From the NCBI RefSeq assembly GCF_000423225.1, contig NZ_AUHO01000010.1, forward strand, positions 124,001 through 188,000: DNA of 64,000 bases, in the 5' to 3' direction. The position numbers and the translations under genes were made by a program. The notes beneath the pieces are model-generated. The model was not told the origin of the DNA. It saw nothing but the letters and a program-made list of their open reading frames with translations, and made no database searches. This document shows positions 55,482 to 63,497 of this stretch, in pieces. The first letter of the stretch is position 1. Each line of letters begins with the position of its first letter. The stretch comes from Kaistia adipata DSM 17808. Lineage in GTDB: Bacteria > Pseudomonadota > Alphaproteobacteria > Rhizobiales > Kaistiaceae.

Positions 55482-56604
55482 GAGGGGCAACGGTACGGAA
55501 CCAGCCATCGCTGATCGCCGAAACCCAAGGGCCACCCGGGAAGGTCGGGATCGAGGCCGGCTGCATGGCGGCGTATTTCGCGGCCAGGTCCTTCGGCAGG
55601 TGATCCCACGAGATCGCCGGGAAGGCGCCGATCTCGGTGACGACCTTGGTCTGGACCTCCGGCGACAGCACCAGGTCGGCCAGCTTCATCGTTGCTTCGA
55701 GGTTGCCGGCATTGGTCGGCACCGTCATGTCGGCGAAGCCGCCGGCGAAGGCGAGGTCGGTCAGCTGCGTGAAGCCGGTCGTCTCAGGCAGGACACCCTT
55801 GTTGACGGCGTCGAGCGCCATGTCGGACCAGACCGGAACCATGGTGACCACGCCCTGCGCGAGCAGCTGGATCGACTGCATGTTGTCGCCGGTATAGGAG
55901 CCGGGGCCGTAGGTGTAGGGCGCGATCTCCTTCAGGAGCTCGAAGCCCTTGGCCAGCATGGCGTCGCTCTCGCCGGCGACATAGTTGTCGATGCGGAAGA
56001 GGGAGGGATCGCGGCCATTGGCTTCGTGGATGGCGCGACGGACGAAATTGCCGCCCGAACCGCCCGTGTCGGGGCGATTGTGGGTGAACTGGCCCGGATT
56101 GGCCTTCATCCACGCGACCAGCTCCGCCCAGGTCTTGGGCGCATTCTCGGGCGACAGCTTCGTCGTGTCGTAGGCGAGAACCACCTGCGTGCCGCGATAG
56201 GGCAGGCCGAAACTGGTTTCCAGCGTGACCGGATTGAGCTTGTCGTAGTTGGCGAGGCCGGCCTTCGAGAAGTCGACCCAGAGTCCCTTCTCGATGGCGC
56301 CCTTCGGCAGGTTCGGGTCGTTCTCGTCGAAGATGTCGACCTGCGGGTCGGCATCGGTGCCGAGCGCCGCCAGCGTGCGCTCGACGATCGGCGCGATGTT
56401 GTTGCGCGCGCTGACGACGTTGAGCGTGTATTCCGGATTGGCCTTCTCATAGGCCGGCTTGATGATGTTGTTCCAGAAATTGATGATGTTGGAGTCGCCG
56501 GTGATGTAGACATCGATGCGGCTGGTATCGGCCATGGCAGCGGCCGGCATTGCCATCAGCGCCGCGGCGGCGATGGTGGAGCGGAAAAACTGTCTGCGGT
56601 TCAT
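55468..56604 (-). CDS. Iron/phosphonate-type ABC substrate-binding protein, Tat-exported
   Basis: A 378-residue protein with a twin-Arg signal (MNRRQFFRSTIAAAALMAM, cleavage after MADT region). The mature protein is of SBP family 1/6 with TSRIDVYITGDSNIINFWNNIIKPAYEKANPEY, WVDFSKAGL and GGSGGNFVRRAI. The ligand Tyr pair of ferric-binding proteins is not evident. With the hexapeptide and PHP genes a phosphonate or phosphate-ester ligand is more likely than iron. Confidence 0.85.
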   Translation of the reverse strand: MNRRQFFRSTIAAAALMAMPAAAMADTSRIDVYITGDSNIINFWNNIIKPAYEKANPEYTLNVVSARNNIAPIVERTLAALGTDADPQVDIFDENDPNLPKGAIEKGLWVDFSKAGLANYDKLNPVTLETSFGLPYRGTQVVLAYDTTKLSPENAPKTWAELVAWMKANPGQFTHNRPDTGGSGGNFVRRAIHEANGRDPSLFRIDNYVAGESDAMLAKGFELLKEIAPYTYGPGSYTGDNMQSIQLLAQGVVTMVPVWSDMALDAVNKGVLPETTGFTQLTDLAFAGGFADMTVPTNAGNLEATMKLADLVLSPEVQTKVVTEIGAFPAISWDHLPKDLAAKYAAMQPASIPTFPGGPWVSAISDGWFRTVAPHVTR

Positions 56605-57023
56605 CGTGGTCCCCAGGTTTCAAGGCGGCAGCCATCCCTCGCAGGGAACGACATGCCCACTGCCGCCTGTTGCTTCGATTTCGGTTGTCCATTTCGTCGC
56701 GCGGCCATTGCCGCCGCCCGACCAAGCCTTGTCGTTGCGGGCGTCTCGATAGCCGAGACGCCAATGTGTTCGCTCGCCGCGAAGCGCGTATGCGTTGCCT
56801 TACGGCCGCATCGCCCGTCGCCGGTTCAATCCCCCGTATTGCCTCGCTGCCAAGGTGCCGCGCTTCCGAAGATCGCGGCCGGCGAGCCGATGCCGCCGCT
56901 GGCCCTTCGCATACAGGCCGATTGTGTAAGGCGCGTGACAGCTGTAGGTACAGCACAGGGCGTCCGCGACGGAGACAGTCCGTTTCCGCGCCGCGCCGTC
57001 GGTCGATACCAAGCGAGAAGCCA
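56605..57023. other. Divergent control region between the binding-protein and GntR genes
   Basis: A 419-base gap. It contains the palindrome at 56941-56954, 70 bases before the GntR start. No gene was recognised; the frame reaching back from the GntR gene to 56550 is a shadow. Confidence 0.5.
56941..56954. promoter_or_regulatory. GntR/HutC-type operator candidate
   Basis: GCTGTA-GG-TACAGC, a perfect 6-bp inverted repeat with a 2-base spacer. It lies between the divergent transporter and GntR genes. Its GTA...TAC core is in keeping with HutC-subfamily sites. Confidence 0.5.
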
Positions 57024-57725
57024 ATGAAACCGCAGTGGGAAACGCTCTATGACGAGCTGAAGCAGGGCATTCGGAGCCGACGGTTCGCGCCCGGCGAGCG
57101 CCTGCCGACCGAGCACCAGCTTTCCGCCGCCAGCGGCGTCAGCCGCAACACGGTGCGACGGGCCTATCTGGCCCTTTCGCAGGACGGGCTCATCCGCATC
57201 GTCAACGGACGCGGCAGCTATGTCATGCAGAACGGCATCGTCTACGAGATCGATGCGGTGTCGCGTTTCCGCGATGTCCTCCAGCGCCTGGGCGTCGACA
57301 GTGGCTGGCGGATGATCGAGATCGGGACGTTCTCCGCCGATCCGGACATGGCGCAGAAGCTGCAGATCCGGCAGGGCGACGGTGTCCTGCGCTATACGGC
57401 GCTGGTTCTCGGCAATGACGTGCCGTTCATTCTCGCGACCCGCTATTTCCCGCTCGATCTCCTTGCCGACTTCGAGAATCGTCTGACCCTCGGAGGGTCC
57501 TTCACGGCGCTCTTGCGCGAGGAAGGGCTGGGCGACCTCCGGCGCGTTTCGACCACGGTCGGGGCGCGCATGCCGCAGGACGAGGAAGCCGCCCTGCTGG
57601 AGTGCCCCCGCAACGCCCCCCTGCTCGACGTCTCGGCGGTTGGTCGGCTCGATAGCGGCAGGATCGTCGAGTGGCAGCACGCGGTGATGAACAGCCAGCT
57701 CATCCGGCTGTCGTTCAGCGCCTGA
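57024..57725 (+). CDS. GntR-family regulator of the HutC/PhnF type (UTRA domain)
   Basis: A 233-residue protein with a GntR winged helix at residues 5-70 (WETLYDELKQGIRSRRFAPGERLPTEHQLSAASGVSRNTVRRAYLALSQDGLI). A UTRA ligand domain follows (about 90-233) with DGVLRYTALVLGNDVPFILATRYFPLDL. The ATG at 57024 has GAGAAG six bases upstream. PhnF-type members govern phosphonate or amino-sugar operons. It is divergent from the transporter operon it probably controls. Confidence 0.88.
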   Translation: MKPQWETLYDELKQGIRSRRFAPGERLPTEHQLSAASGVSRNTVRRAYLALSQDGLIRIVNGRGSYVMQNGIVYEIDAVSRFRDVLQRLGVDSGWRMIEIGTFSADPDMAQKLQIRQGDGVLRYTALVLGNDVPFILATRYFPLDLLADFENRLTLGGSFTALLREEGLGDLRRVSTTVGARMPQDEEAALLECPRNAPLLDVSAVGRLDSGRIVEWQHAVMNSQLIRLSFSA

Positions 57726-57791
57726 TCAACGACGCGATCGGGTTCCGGGCCCGAGGCTTCCCCCGCGGACCTCCGTCCGGCGACGGGTGGT

Positions 57792-58514
57792 TCAGGATCC
57801 GCCTGCCGCCGTGGCGAGCGAGAGGCGGGCTTCGAGTGCCTCGGCGGCCTCCTTGCGCTCGCTGTAGCGGTCGGTCAGGTAGGGGGAGACGTCCCGCGTC
57901 AGCAGCGTGAACTTGACCAGTTCCTCCATCACGTCGACGACCCGGTCATAGTAGCTCGACGGCTTCATGCGGCCGGCCTCGTCGAACTCCTGGAACGCCT
58001 TGGCGACCGAGGACTGGTTCGGGATGGTGATCATGCGCATCCAGCGCCCGAGCACGCGCAGCTGGTTGACGGCATTGAAGGACTGCGAGCCGCCAGAGAC
58101 CTGCATGACGGCGAGCGTCCGCCCCTGCGTCGGCCGGATGGCGCCGACGGAAAGCGGGATCCAGTCGATTTGGGCCTTCATCACCGCGGTCATCGCGCCA
58201 TGCCGTTCGGGGCTGGTCCAGACCTGACCCTCCGACCAGAGCGCCAGCTCGCGCAGCTCCTTCACCTTCGGATGGTCGGCGGCGGTGGCGTCCGGCAGCG
58301 GCAGGCCGTGCGGATCGAACACCCGCGTTTCGGCGCCGAAGTGCTGCAGCAACCGTTCCGCTTCCAAAGTCAGAAAGCGGCTGTAGGAGCGTTCCCGCAG
58401 CGAGCCGTAGAGCAGCAGGATGCGCGGGCGATGCGTGGAAACCGGCGCCCGCAGCTTGCCGGCCTCGGGCGGGTTAAGCAATTCGACGGCGACGTTGGGC
58501 GGTGCGGGGATCAT
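57792..58514 (-). CDS. arsH: ArsH, NADPH-dependent FMN reductase/organoarsenical oxidase
   Basis: A 240-residue flavodoxin-like protein. Its hallmarks are the FMN loop [17 protein letters not shown] near residue 36, [24 protein letters not shown] near 98-120 and [24 protein letters not shown] near 138-160. ArsH oxidises trivalent methylarsenicals to the less toxic pentavalent forms in the cytoplasm. It is the last gene of the ars unit. Confidence 0.94.
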   Translation of the reverse strand: MIPAPPNVAVELLNPPEAGKLRAPVSTHRPRILLLYGSLRERSYSRFLTLEAERLLQHFGAETRVFDPHGLPLPDATAADHPKVKELRELALWSEGQVWTSPERHGAMTAVMKAQIDWIPLSVGAIRPTQGRTLAVMQVSGGSQSFNAVNQLRVLGRWMRMITIPNQSSVAKAFQEFDEAGRMKPSSYYDRVVDVMEELVKFTLLTRDVSPYLTDRYSERKEAAEALEARLSLATAAGGS

Positions 58515-58599
58515 GTCCGCTTCTCCTCAAGAGTGGGGCGGACCAAGCGCGATGATCTGTTCGTCATGGCGGGCGGTGTGGGATCGTGATCGTTGGTCA

Positions 58600-59007
58600 T
58601 CAGACCTCCTTGCGGCGGATATTGCCGACAAGGTCCGTGGCTTCGGCCAGCGTGTTGTAGATCGTGCCGTATTTCTGCAGGTTGCGGTGTAGCAGGTCGA
58701 TCCGCTGGTCGGTTTCGTCTGTGTCGACCACGATCTCATAGGAGATGCGCAGCATCTTTGGCGGAGCGTCCTGGCGCACGCCATGCAGGCTGACTTCGAT
58801 GCCGCGCAGATCGAATTGAAGCATCGGGATGACCCGCTCGGTGCCCTTCAGGATACAGGCCGCAAGACTGGCCAGCAGCATCTCGGTCGGGTTGAAGGCA
58901 TCCGCCCGCCCGGCGAGGCAGGTATCGAGAATGATCCGTGCTTCCTTCGTTGTGGCCTCCGAGCCGGAGCTGTCGATGCGGCGGGCGGAGACGGCATACT
59001 CAAGCAT
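58600..59007 (-). CDS. OsmC-like protein
   Basis: A 135-residue OsmC/Ohr-fold protein. The conserved Cys-containing helix NPTEMLLASLAACILKGTERV (Cys near residue 51) is present; the first Cys region reads ILDTCLAGRADAFNP. Family members reduce organic peroxides or act as thiol-based enzymes. It lies between acr3 and arsH in the same direction, so it may protect against arsenic-caused oxidative stress, though it is not a standard ars gene. Confidence 0.85.
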   Translation of the reverse strand: MLEYAVSARRIDSSGSEATTKEARIILDTCLAGRADAFNPTEMLLASLAACILKGTERVIPMLQFDLRGIEVSLHGVRQDAPPKMLRISYEIVVDTDETDQRIDLLHRNLQKYGTIYNTLAEATDLVGNIRRKEV

Positions 59008-59087
59008 TTTGCAGTCCTTTCAGGCGGCGGGTTCGGTCCCGGACACTACGCAGGCGTTGGATCGGCCGGCATGGCGGCCAGTTCCGT

Positions 59088-60185
59088 TCATGTTCGGCTG
59101 CCTTCCGTGGGCCGCTCAGGAAACTGGATAGTCTTCGAGGCACCGGCCACAAGCTGGACTGCAGCGCCGCGCTCGTACCAGCCCTTTGACCGGTTCACGA
59201 TCCAGACGACGGAGAGCATCACCGGCACCTCGATCAGGACGCCCACGACGGTCGCGAGCGCGGCTCCGGAATGGAAGCCGAACAGGCTGATGGCGGCGGC
59301 GACCGCCAATTCGAAGAAGTTGGATGCGCCGATCAGGGCGGAGGGGCCGGCGACGCAATGCGCTTCGCCCGTGGCCCGGTTCAGGAGATAGGCGAGGCCG
59401 GCGTTGAAATAGACCTGGATCAGGATGGGAACGGCGAGCAGGCCGATGATCAGAGGCTGGGCGATGATCTGTTCGCCCTGGAAGCCGAACAGCAGCACCA
59501 GCGTCGTGAGCAACGCGACCAGAGAGACCGGACCGAGACGGCGCAGTAGCCCCGCCAGCGCGGCTTCTCCGCCCGTGGAGATCACCCGGCGGCGGATGAT
59601 TTGGGCGATGATCACGGGTACGACGATGTAGAGCCCGACCGAGAGCAGCAGCGTGCCCCAAGGCACGGTGATGGCCGAGAGGCCGAGCAGCAGGCCGACG
59701 ATGGGCGCGAAGGCGACGATCATGATCGCGTCGTTGAGCGCCACCTGCGACAGCGTGAAGAGCGGCTCTCCCCTGGTCAGGTTCGACCACACGAACACCA
59801 TGGCGGTGCAGGGCGCGGCGGCGAGGATGATCAGGCCGGCGATGTAGCTGTCGATCTGGTCGGCGGGCAGGAGCGGGCGAAACAACCAGCCGATGAACAG
59901 CCAGCCGAGCAGCGCCATGGAGAAGGGCTTGATGGCCCAGTTGATGAACAGGGTGACGCCGATGCCGCGCCAATGGCGGCCGACCTGACCGAGCGCCCCG
60001 AAGTCAATCCGCAGCAGCATGGGGATGACCATGAGCCAGATCAGGACCGCGACAGGCAGATTGACCTTGGCGATTTCGGCGGCGCCGATGGCGTGGAACA
60101 CGCCCGGCATCAGGTGACCAAGGGCGATGCCGACGACGATGCAGAGGGCTACCCAAAGCGTGAGGTAGCGTTCGAAGATGGACAC
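59088..60185 (-). CDS. acr3: Arsenite efflux permease Acr3
   Basis: A 365-residue membrane protein with about ten hydrophobic segments. The ACR3 signature APCTAMVFVWSNLTRGEP holds the essential Cys, and NFFELAVAAAISLFG matches the second conserved region. The start is GTG at 60185, with GAGG eight bases upstream; the larger open frame upstream overlaps arsC and is not coding. It pumps As(III) out using the proton-motive force. Confidence 0.93.
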   Translation of the reverse strand: MSIFERYLTLWVALCIVVGIALGHLMPGVFHAIGAAEIAKVNLPVAVLIWLMVIPMLLRIDFGALGQVGRHWRGIGVTLFINWAIKPFSMALLGWLFIGWLFRPLLPADQIDSYIAGLIILAAAPCTAMVFVWSNLTRGEPLFTLSQVALNDAIMIVAFAPIVGLLLGLSAITVPWGTLLLSVGLYIVVPVIIAQIIRRRVISTGGEAALAGLLRRLGPVSLVALLTTLVLLFGFQGEQIIAQPLIIGLLAVPILIQVYFNAGLAYLLNRATGEAHCVAGPSALIGASNFFELAVAAAISLFGFHSGAALATVVGVLIEVPVMLSVVWIVNRSKGWYERGAAVQLVAGASKTIQFPERPTEGSRT

Positions 60186-60195
60186 GGGCTGGCCT

Positions 60196-61023
60196 CTAGA
60201 AACGTATGGCGCGGGCGAGAAGGGTGGCGTCGGCCGGGCATAGTTCGCGGGCCTGCCGCGTCGCGAGCACGGCGGCGGGCGCATCGTCCCGGGCGACGGG
60301 TTTGAACCCGATCTTCTCGAAGAACGGGGCGGCGGCGGCGGTGAGCACCCAAGCGCGGCGGGCACCCTCGTCAAACGCGCGGCGCTGCAGGAGCGCGACC
60401 AGATTGCGGCCGAGCGCTTTGGCGCGCCAGTCCGGCTGGACGACGATGGACCGGAGCAGGGCGTTCTCGCCGAGCGCCTCGTAACCGCCAAAGCCGATGC
60501 GCTGCCCGGCGAGCGTCCGGTAGGCGAAGAAGCGGCACGCCGTCTCGGTGAGATCGTCGATCGGGAGTGCGGCCGCCTGCAGGGCCTCCAGCAGGGCCGG
60601 GTCATCGGCCCGCACAGACTCGTCGACGAGGAACGGCACGCCTTCTTCCTTGAGTAGGGGGCTTGTGAGCCCGGGTGCGAGCAGATCGAGGACGACGTCG
60701 GACGGTCGGCACAGCTTCACGCCGCCCGGGCCGACGACGATGGGGCGGTTGATCAGGATGGGATGCGCGATCATCGCGTCGAGCAGAGCGTCCTCGCCGA
60801 GGGACGGGTCGTCGAGCCCGAGTTCCGCATAGGGCGTGCCCTTCTGGCGGATCACGTCGCGCACGGCGAGCCCCATCCGGCGGATCAGCTCGGCCAGTTC
60901 CGCGCGGCTCGGCGGGGTCCGTAGATATTCGACGACCCGCGGCGCGACGCCGGCGTCGCGGAGCAGGGCGAGCGTGTTGCGTGACGTGCCGCAATCGGGG
61001 TTGTGGTAGACGACGAAATCCAT
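60196..61023 (-). CDS. Arsenate reductase ArsC fused to ArsN2-like GNAT acetyltransferase
   Basis: A 275-residue two-domain protein. Residues 1-140 are a glutaredoxin-dependent arsenate reductase: HNPDCGTSRNT with catalytic Cys11, and Arg residues in the YLRTPPSR, LINRPIVV and LCRPSDVV segments. Residues 145-275 are an ArsN2-type N-acetyltransferase with QPDWRAKALGRNLVALLQRRA (acetyl-CoA loop) and APFFEKIGFKPV. The ArsC domain reduces As(V); ArsN-type enzymes inactivate arsenic-containing glutamine mimics such as arsinothricin. A single frame without a gap shows a true fusion. It lies 10 bases before acr3. Confidence 0.9.
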   Translation of the reverse strand: MDFVVYHNPDCGTSRNTLALLRDAGVAPRVVEYLRTPPSRAELAELIRRMGLAVRDVIRQKGTPYAELGLDDPSLGEDALLDAMIAHPILINRPIVVGPGGVKLCRPSDVVLDLLAPGLTSPLLKEEGVPFLVDESVRADDPALLEALQAAALPIDDLTETACRFFAYRTLAGQRIGFGGYEALGENALLRSIVVQPDWRAKALGRNLVALLQRRAFDEGARRAWVLTAAAAPFFEKIGFKPVARDDAPAAVLATRQARELCPADATLLARAIRF

Positions 61024-61035
61024 GGCTAAGCGCCC

Positions 61036-61380
61036 TCAGCAGGCGCAGGCGCAGGCGGAGATCGCCGCCACGGCCGGTTCGCAAACCTCGGGGCGGCCCT
61101 GGCAGCAATCGCGCATCAGGAAGCCGATCAGGCCGGCCAGCGCCGGGTAGGCGGCGCTGTAGATGATCGAGCGGGATTCGCGCCTCGACTCGATCAGGCC
61201 CGCCTGTTCGAGGTGGCTCAGATGAAACGAGGCCTTGGACGACGAGGCCCCGACCGCCTCGCCGATCGCGCCGGCCGCCAGTCCGACGGGCCCCGCGGTC
61301 ACCAGCAGGCGCACGATCTGCAATCGCGTTTCCTGCGACAGCGCCGCGAAGGCGCTCAGGGCCTGCTGCTGGTTCATCAT
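61036..61380 (-). CDS. arsR: ArsR-family repressor with cysteine-rich C terminus
   Basis: A 114-residue winged-helix protein (helix-turn-helix near 35-65: AIGEAVGASSSKASFHLSHLEQAGLI). It lacks the classic ELCVCDL metal site in the recognition helix. Instead the C-terminal part has Cys92, Cys93, Cys100, Cys110, Cys112 and Cys114 (DCCQGRPEVC, CACAC), a form known from ArsR proteins whose As(III) site evolved elsewhere. The start at 61380 has AAAGG before it; the next Met is codon 2. It is the first gene of the ars unit. Confidence 0.92.
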   Translation of the reverse strand: MMNQQQALSAFAALSQETRLQIVRLLVTAGPVGLAAGAIGEAVGASSSKASFHLSHLEQAGLIESRRESRSIIYSAAYPALAGLIGFLMRDCCQGRPEVCEPAVAAISACACAC

Positions 61381-61409
61381 TTCAACCTTTCAAGAAATGT
61401 TGAGATGAT
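61376..61409. promoter_or_regulatory. Candidate ArsR operator overlapping the arsR start
   Basis: ATCATTTCAAC (61376-61386) and GTTGAGATGAT (61399-61409) are inverted repeats matching at 10 of 11 positions around a 12-base spacer. The span covers the arsR start and ribosome site. Autorepression there is typical for ArsR proteins. Confidence 0.5.
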
Positions 61410-61435
61410 GAATAGCGAACTTCATCGCGCGCCGC

Positions 61436-61690
61436 AACTGCGAGGTCGTGCTGTCGGCGGGCGGACCCGCCTGTTGCAACATCATCCTCGAGCTTCTCTT
61501 GGACCTGTCGGTGCCAACCAGCATGCGTTCATGCGCATCCCGGTCGACAGCCCGCTACGGATCGGCGACATGGTGATCCTGGACATCCCGCACCCTTGCA
61601 CGACCTTCGACAAATGGAACGTGATCTACGGGGGCGATGCCGGCTTCAACGTGACGACGGCCTACAAGACCTATTTCCGACGCCCCGCAA
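61436..61690 (+). pseudogene. Remnant of an amino-acid deaminase/D-threonine-aldolase-like gene
   Basis: A plus-strand segment around 61519-61682 translates to ANQHAFMRIPVDSPLRIGDM, then HPCTTFDKW, and later a TAYKTYF end. This closely follows the C terminus of alanine-racemase-fold D-amino-acid deaminases/D-threonine aldolases (motifs QHAF, ISHPCTTFDKW, terminal TYF/TFF). In another frame just before it, 61436-61494 gives a VVLSAGGPA-like piece of the same family. The frames do not join and about 300 residues are missing. No start is usable, so it is decayed. Confidence 0.55.
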
Positions 61691-61703
61691 TCGGGCGGTC
61701 GCC

Positions 61704-63155
61704 TCAGGCCGCCCGGATTCCGACGACGCGGAACGGCAACGCTTCCGTGTCGGCAATGTCCGCGGCGGAAGCCCTTGGTCTTGGCCTGCGAAGCGGCCGG
61801 GCCGATAGCGAGAGTCTCAGATCGCCGGTTGCGCCCTTCGGGAGGGGCAGCCGGAACAGCCTTAGGACGGGCCCGTTTGACTTGCCGCCGCCCGCGCGGG
61901 TTCGAAGACGGGCAATGGCGACGCCGTCGATGCAGACCTCGAACAGGAAACGGCGCAATTTGGCCGGAGGCGCGAGTTCGAGCTCGATCACGAGTTGCGC
62001 GCCCTCGCGCACGGAGGCCAGCGTCCGATGATCTTCCAGCGTTGCTGCGGAAGTCGCCTTCCGGCCTCCCGATCGGTCGCGATAGAACCACGCGCCGAGG
62101 GGGCGTGCCGCCCTTCGGATCAGGATGACGTGCTCGTCCTTCAGTTCCAGCTGAAAGCCGCGCCGGCGCAGAATCCGGTCGGCAAGACGGTTCGCGGATT
62201 TCTCGATCCAGTCACGCTCGCTCGGATGGTGGACATTCGACCAGTATTTCAGCCGCTCCGCCGGGGAGGCCCGCAACGAAGCGAGGTCGGCGGTCACATG
62301 CGCCGGCACGGGAACGCCCAGGCCCTCCGACAGATAGCCGAGGCCGGCGCGGCAGGCCGGGACGAGGCCGCGCTCGTCGGCGGTCTCGGCCAGGCGGTTC
62401 CAATCGATCTTCTGGCGCTCGATCCGCGTCGCGGCATCGATGGCCCAGTCGCCGCCGGTCCCTTCGGCTGCATGCGCTAGCAGCAGGAGCATGGAATCGG
62501 TCGGATCGGGAACGAGAACCGGGTGCAGGGCGAGTCGCGCCGTCTGGGCACGGCTCCAGAGGGCCGCGTCGAGCCGTTCGGCATCGCGCGAAAAATGGAA
62601 GGGCGTGACGTGGAGGTCGATCTCGCCATTCGGCCCCTTTCGGAAATTGCCCCGTAGTCTCGCGGCGGCGAGCCGCCGCAGGAAGGCGAAGGAATCGCCG
62701 CTCACCGGCAGCCATTCGCCCAGCTTCAGCGCATCGAGCGTGCGACCCGCATCGTCCAGCCGGATCAGAATGTCGATGTCACCCATGACGCGACGCGGCG
62801 ATATGGCCAGGCCCTCGGCATATTGAGCTCCGCCCTTGAAGACGAGGAACGGCACCCCGGCCTGGTTCAGGCAACCGAGCGCGTGGGCCGCCTCGTGCAG
62901 TTTCAGCTGGGTCCGCGTCCAGAGATGCTTCGCCAGCCCGTCGATGCGCGGCCTCAGCGGCGAGGCGGGATCAAGCTCCGCCAGGCGCGCTGCGACCGGC
63001 ACCAGCAGGCGCATCTCGTCCCAGGTGATGTCGTCGAAATCCCGGGTTTCGTTCCAGGCCTGCCAGGCGCGCGCTGCTTCCGGCGCGGGGCAAAGCGCCG
63101 TCCGCACCAGTAGGTCGACGACGCCCTTCGGCCAGCTTCTCGGTCGCTTTGCCAT
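61704..63155 (-). CDS. Nucleotidyltransferase-family protein (NTP_transf_5 type)
   Basis: A 483-residue protein. The N-terminal half matches the uncharacterised nucleotidyltransferase family: PFLVFKGGAQYAEGLAISPRRVMGDIDILIRLDDA near residues 100-135, with the paired Asp of the G-D-I-D-I-L motif, and GEIDLHVTPFHF near 180 with the third acid. Such genes are found in exopolysaccharide and some RiPP loci. The C-terminal third (about 330-483) is an additional beta-rich part without recognised domain. It faces a glycosyltransferase gene on the other strand. Confidence 0.8.
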   Translation of the reverse strand: MAKRPRSWPKGVVDLLVRTALCPAPEAARAWQAWNETRDFDDITWDEMRLLVPVAARLAELDPASPLRPRIDGLAKHLWTRTQLKLHEAAHALGCLNQAGVPFLVFKGGAQYAEGLAISPRRVMGDIDILIRLDDAGRTLDALKLGEWLPVSGDSFAFLRRLAAARLRGNFRKGPNGEIDLHVTPFHFSRDAERLDAALWSRAQTARLALHPVLVPDPTDSMLLLLAHAAEGTGGDWAIDAATRIERQKIDWNRLAETADERGLVPACRAGLGYLSEGLGVPVPAHVTADLASLRASPAERLKYWSNVHHPSERDWIEKSANRLADRILRRRGFQLELKDEHVILIRRAARPLGAWFYRDRSGGRKATSAATLEDHRTLASVREGAQLVIELELAPPAKLRRFLFEVCIDGVAIARLRTRAGGGKSNGPVLRLFRLPLPKGATGDLRLSLSARPLRRPRPRASAADIADTEALPFRVVGIRAA

Positions 63156-63157
63156 GG

Positions 63158-63313
63158 TTAGTAACCGAGATGCTTGGCGGGGCGGACTTGTGCCCCGCGA
63201 GCGCCGTTGTTGGCATTCCAGCTCTCGATGTCGACGCAGTCATCGAACGAAATCAGCACGGTTTGCACAGTCACGTTTCGTTCGACCTTCCCCGGTGCGA
63301 GTCTCTGGGGCAT
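63158..63313 (-). CDS. Short open reading frame just upstream of the nucleotidyltransferase gene
   Basis: A possible 51-residue peptide beginning MPQRLAPGKVERNVTVQTVL and ending NGARGAQVRPAKHLGY. It stops 2 bases before the next start, as in an operon. The charged N terminus and Gly/Arg tail are unlike a GC shadow, but no good ribosome site and no family match were recognised. It could be a hypothetical protein or a small precursor peptide. A longer version would begin at 63499. Confidence 0.3.
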   Translation of the reverse strand: MPQRLAPGKVERNVTVQTVLISFDDCVDIESWNANNGARGAQVRPAKHLGY

Positions 63314-63497
63314 TTTTGCATGCGGCGGGCGCGCGATCCAGAAAGAGCGATCGGTTTTCCCGAGGGTCTTCGATCGCTGGGATACCCGGCGATCTGAACC
63401 AAGGCCTTGAATTCGTGGGGGAAAATTGTCGCCATTGCCGGAGTTGGGACGAAGGGACGCTACGAATGGGCGAGGCGCTGACGACAGCGTCGGCCTC

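Noticed and set aside
60186-60605. Upstream extension of the acr3 frame
   Set aside because: It overlaps the arsC fusion gene out of frame. The GTG at 60185 with a ribosome site gives the standard Acr3 N terminus.
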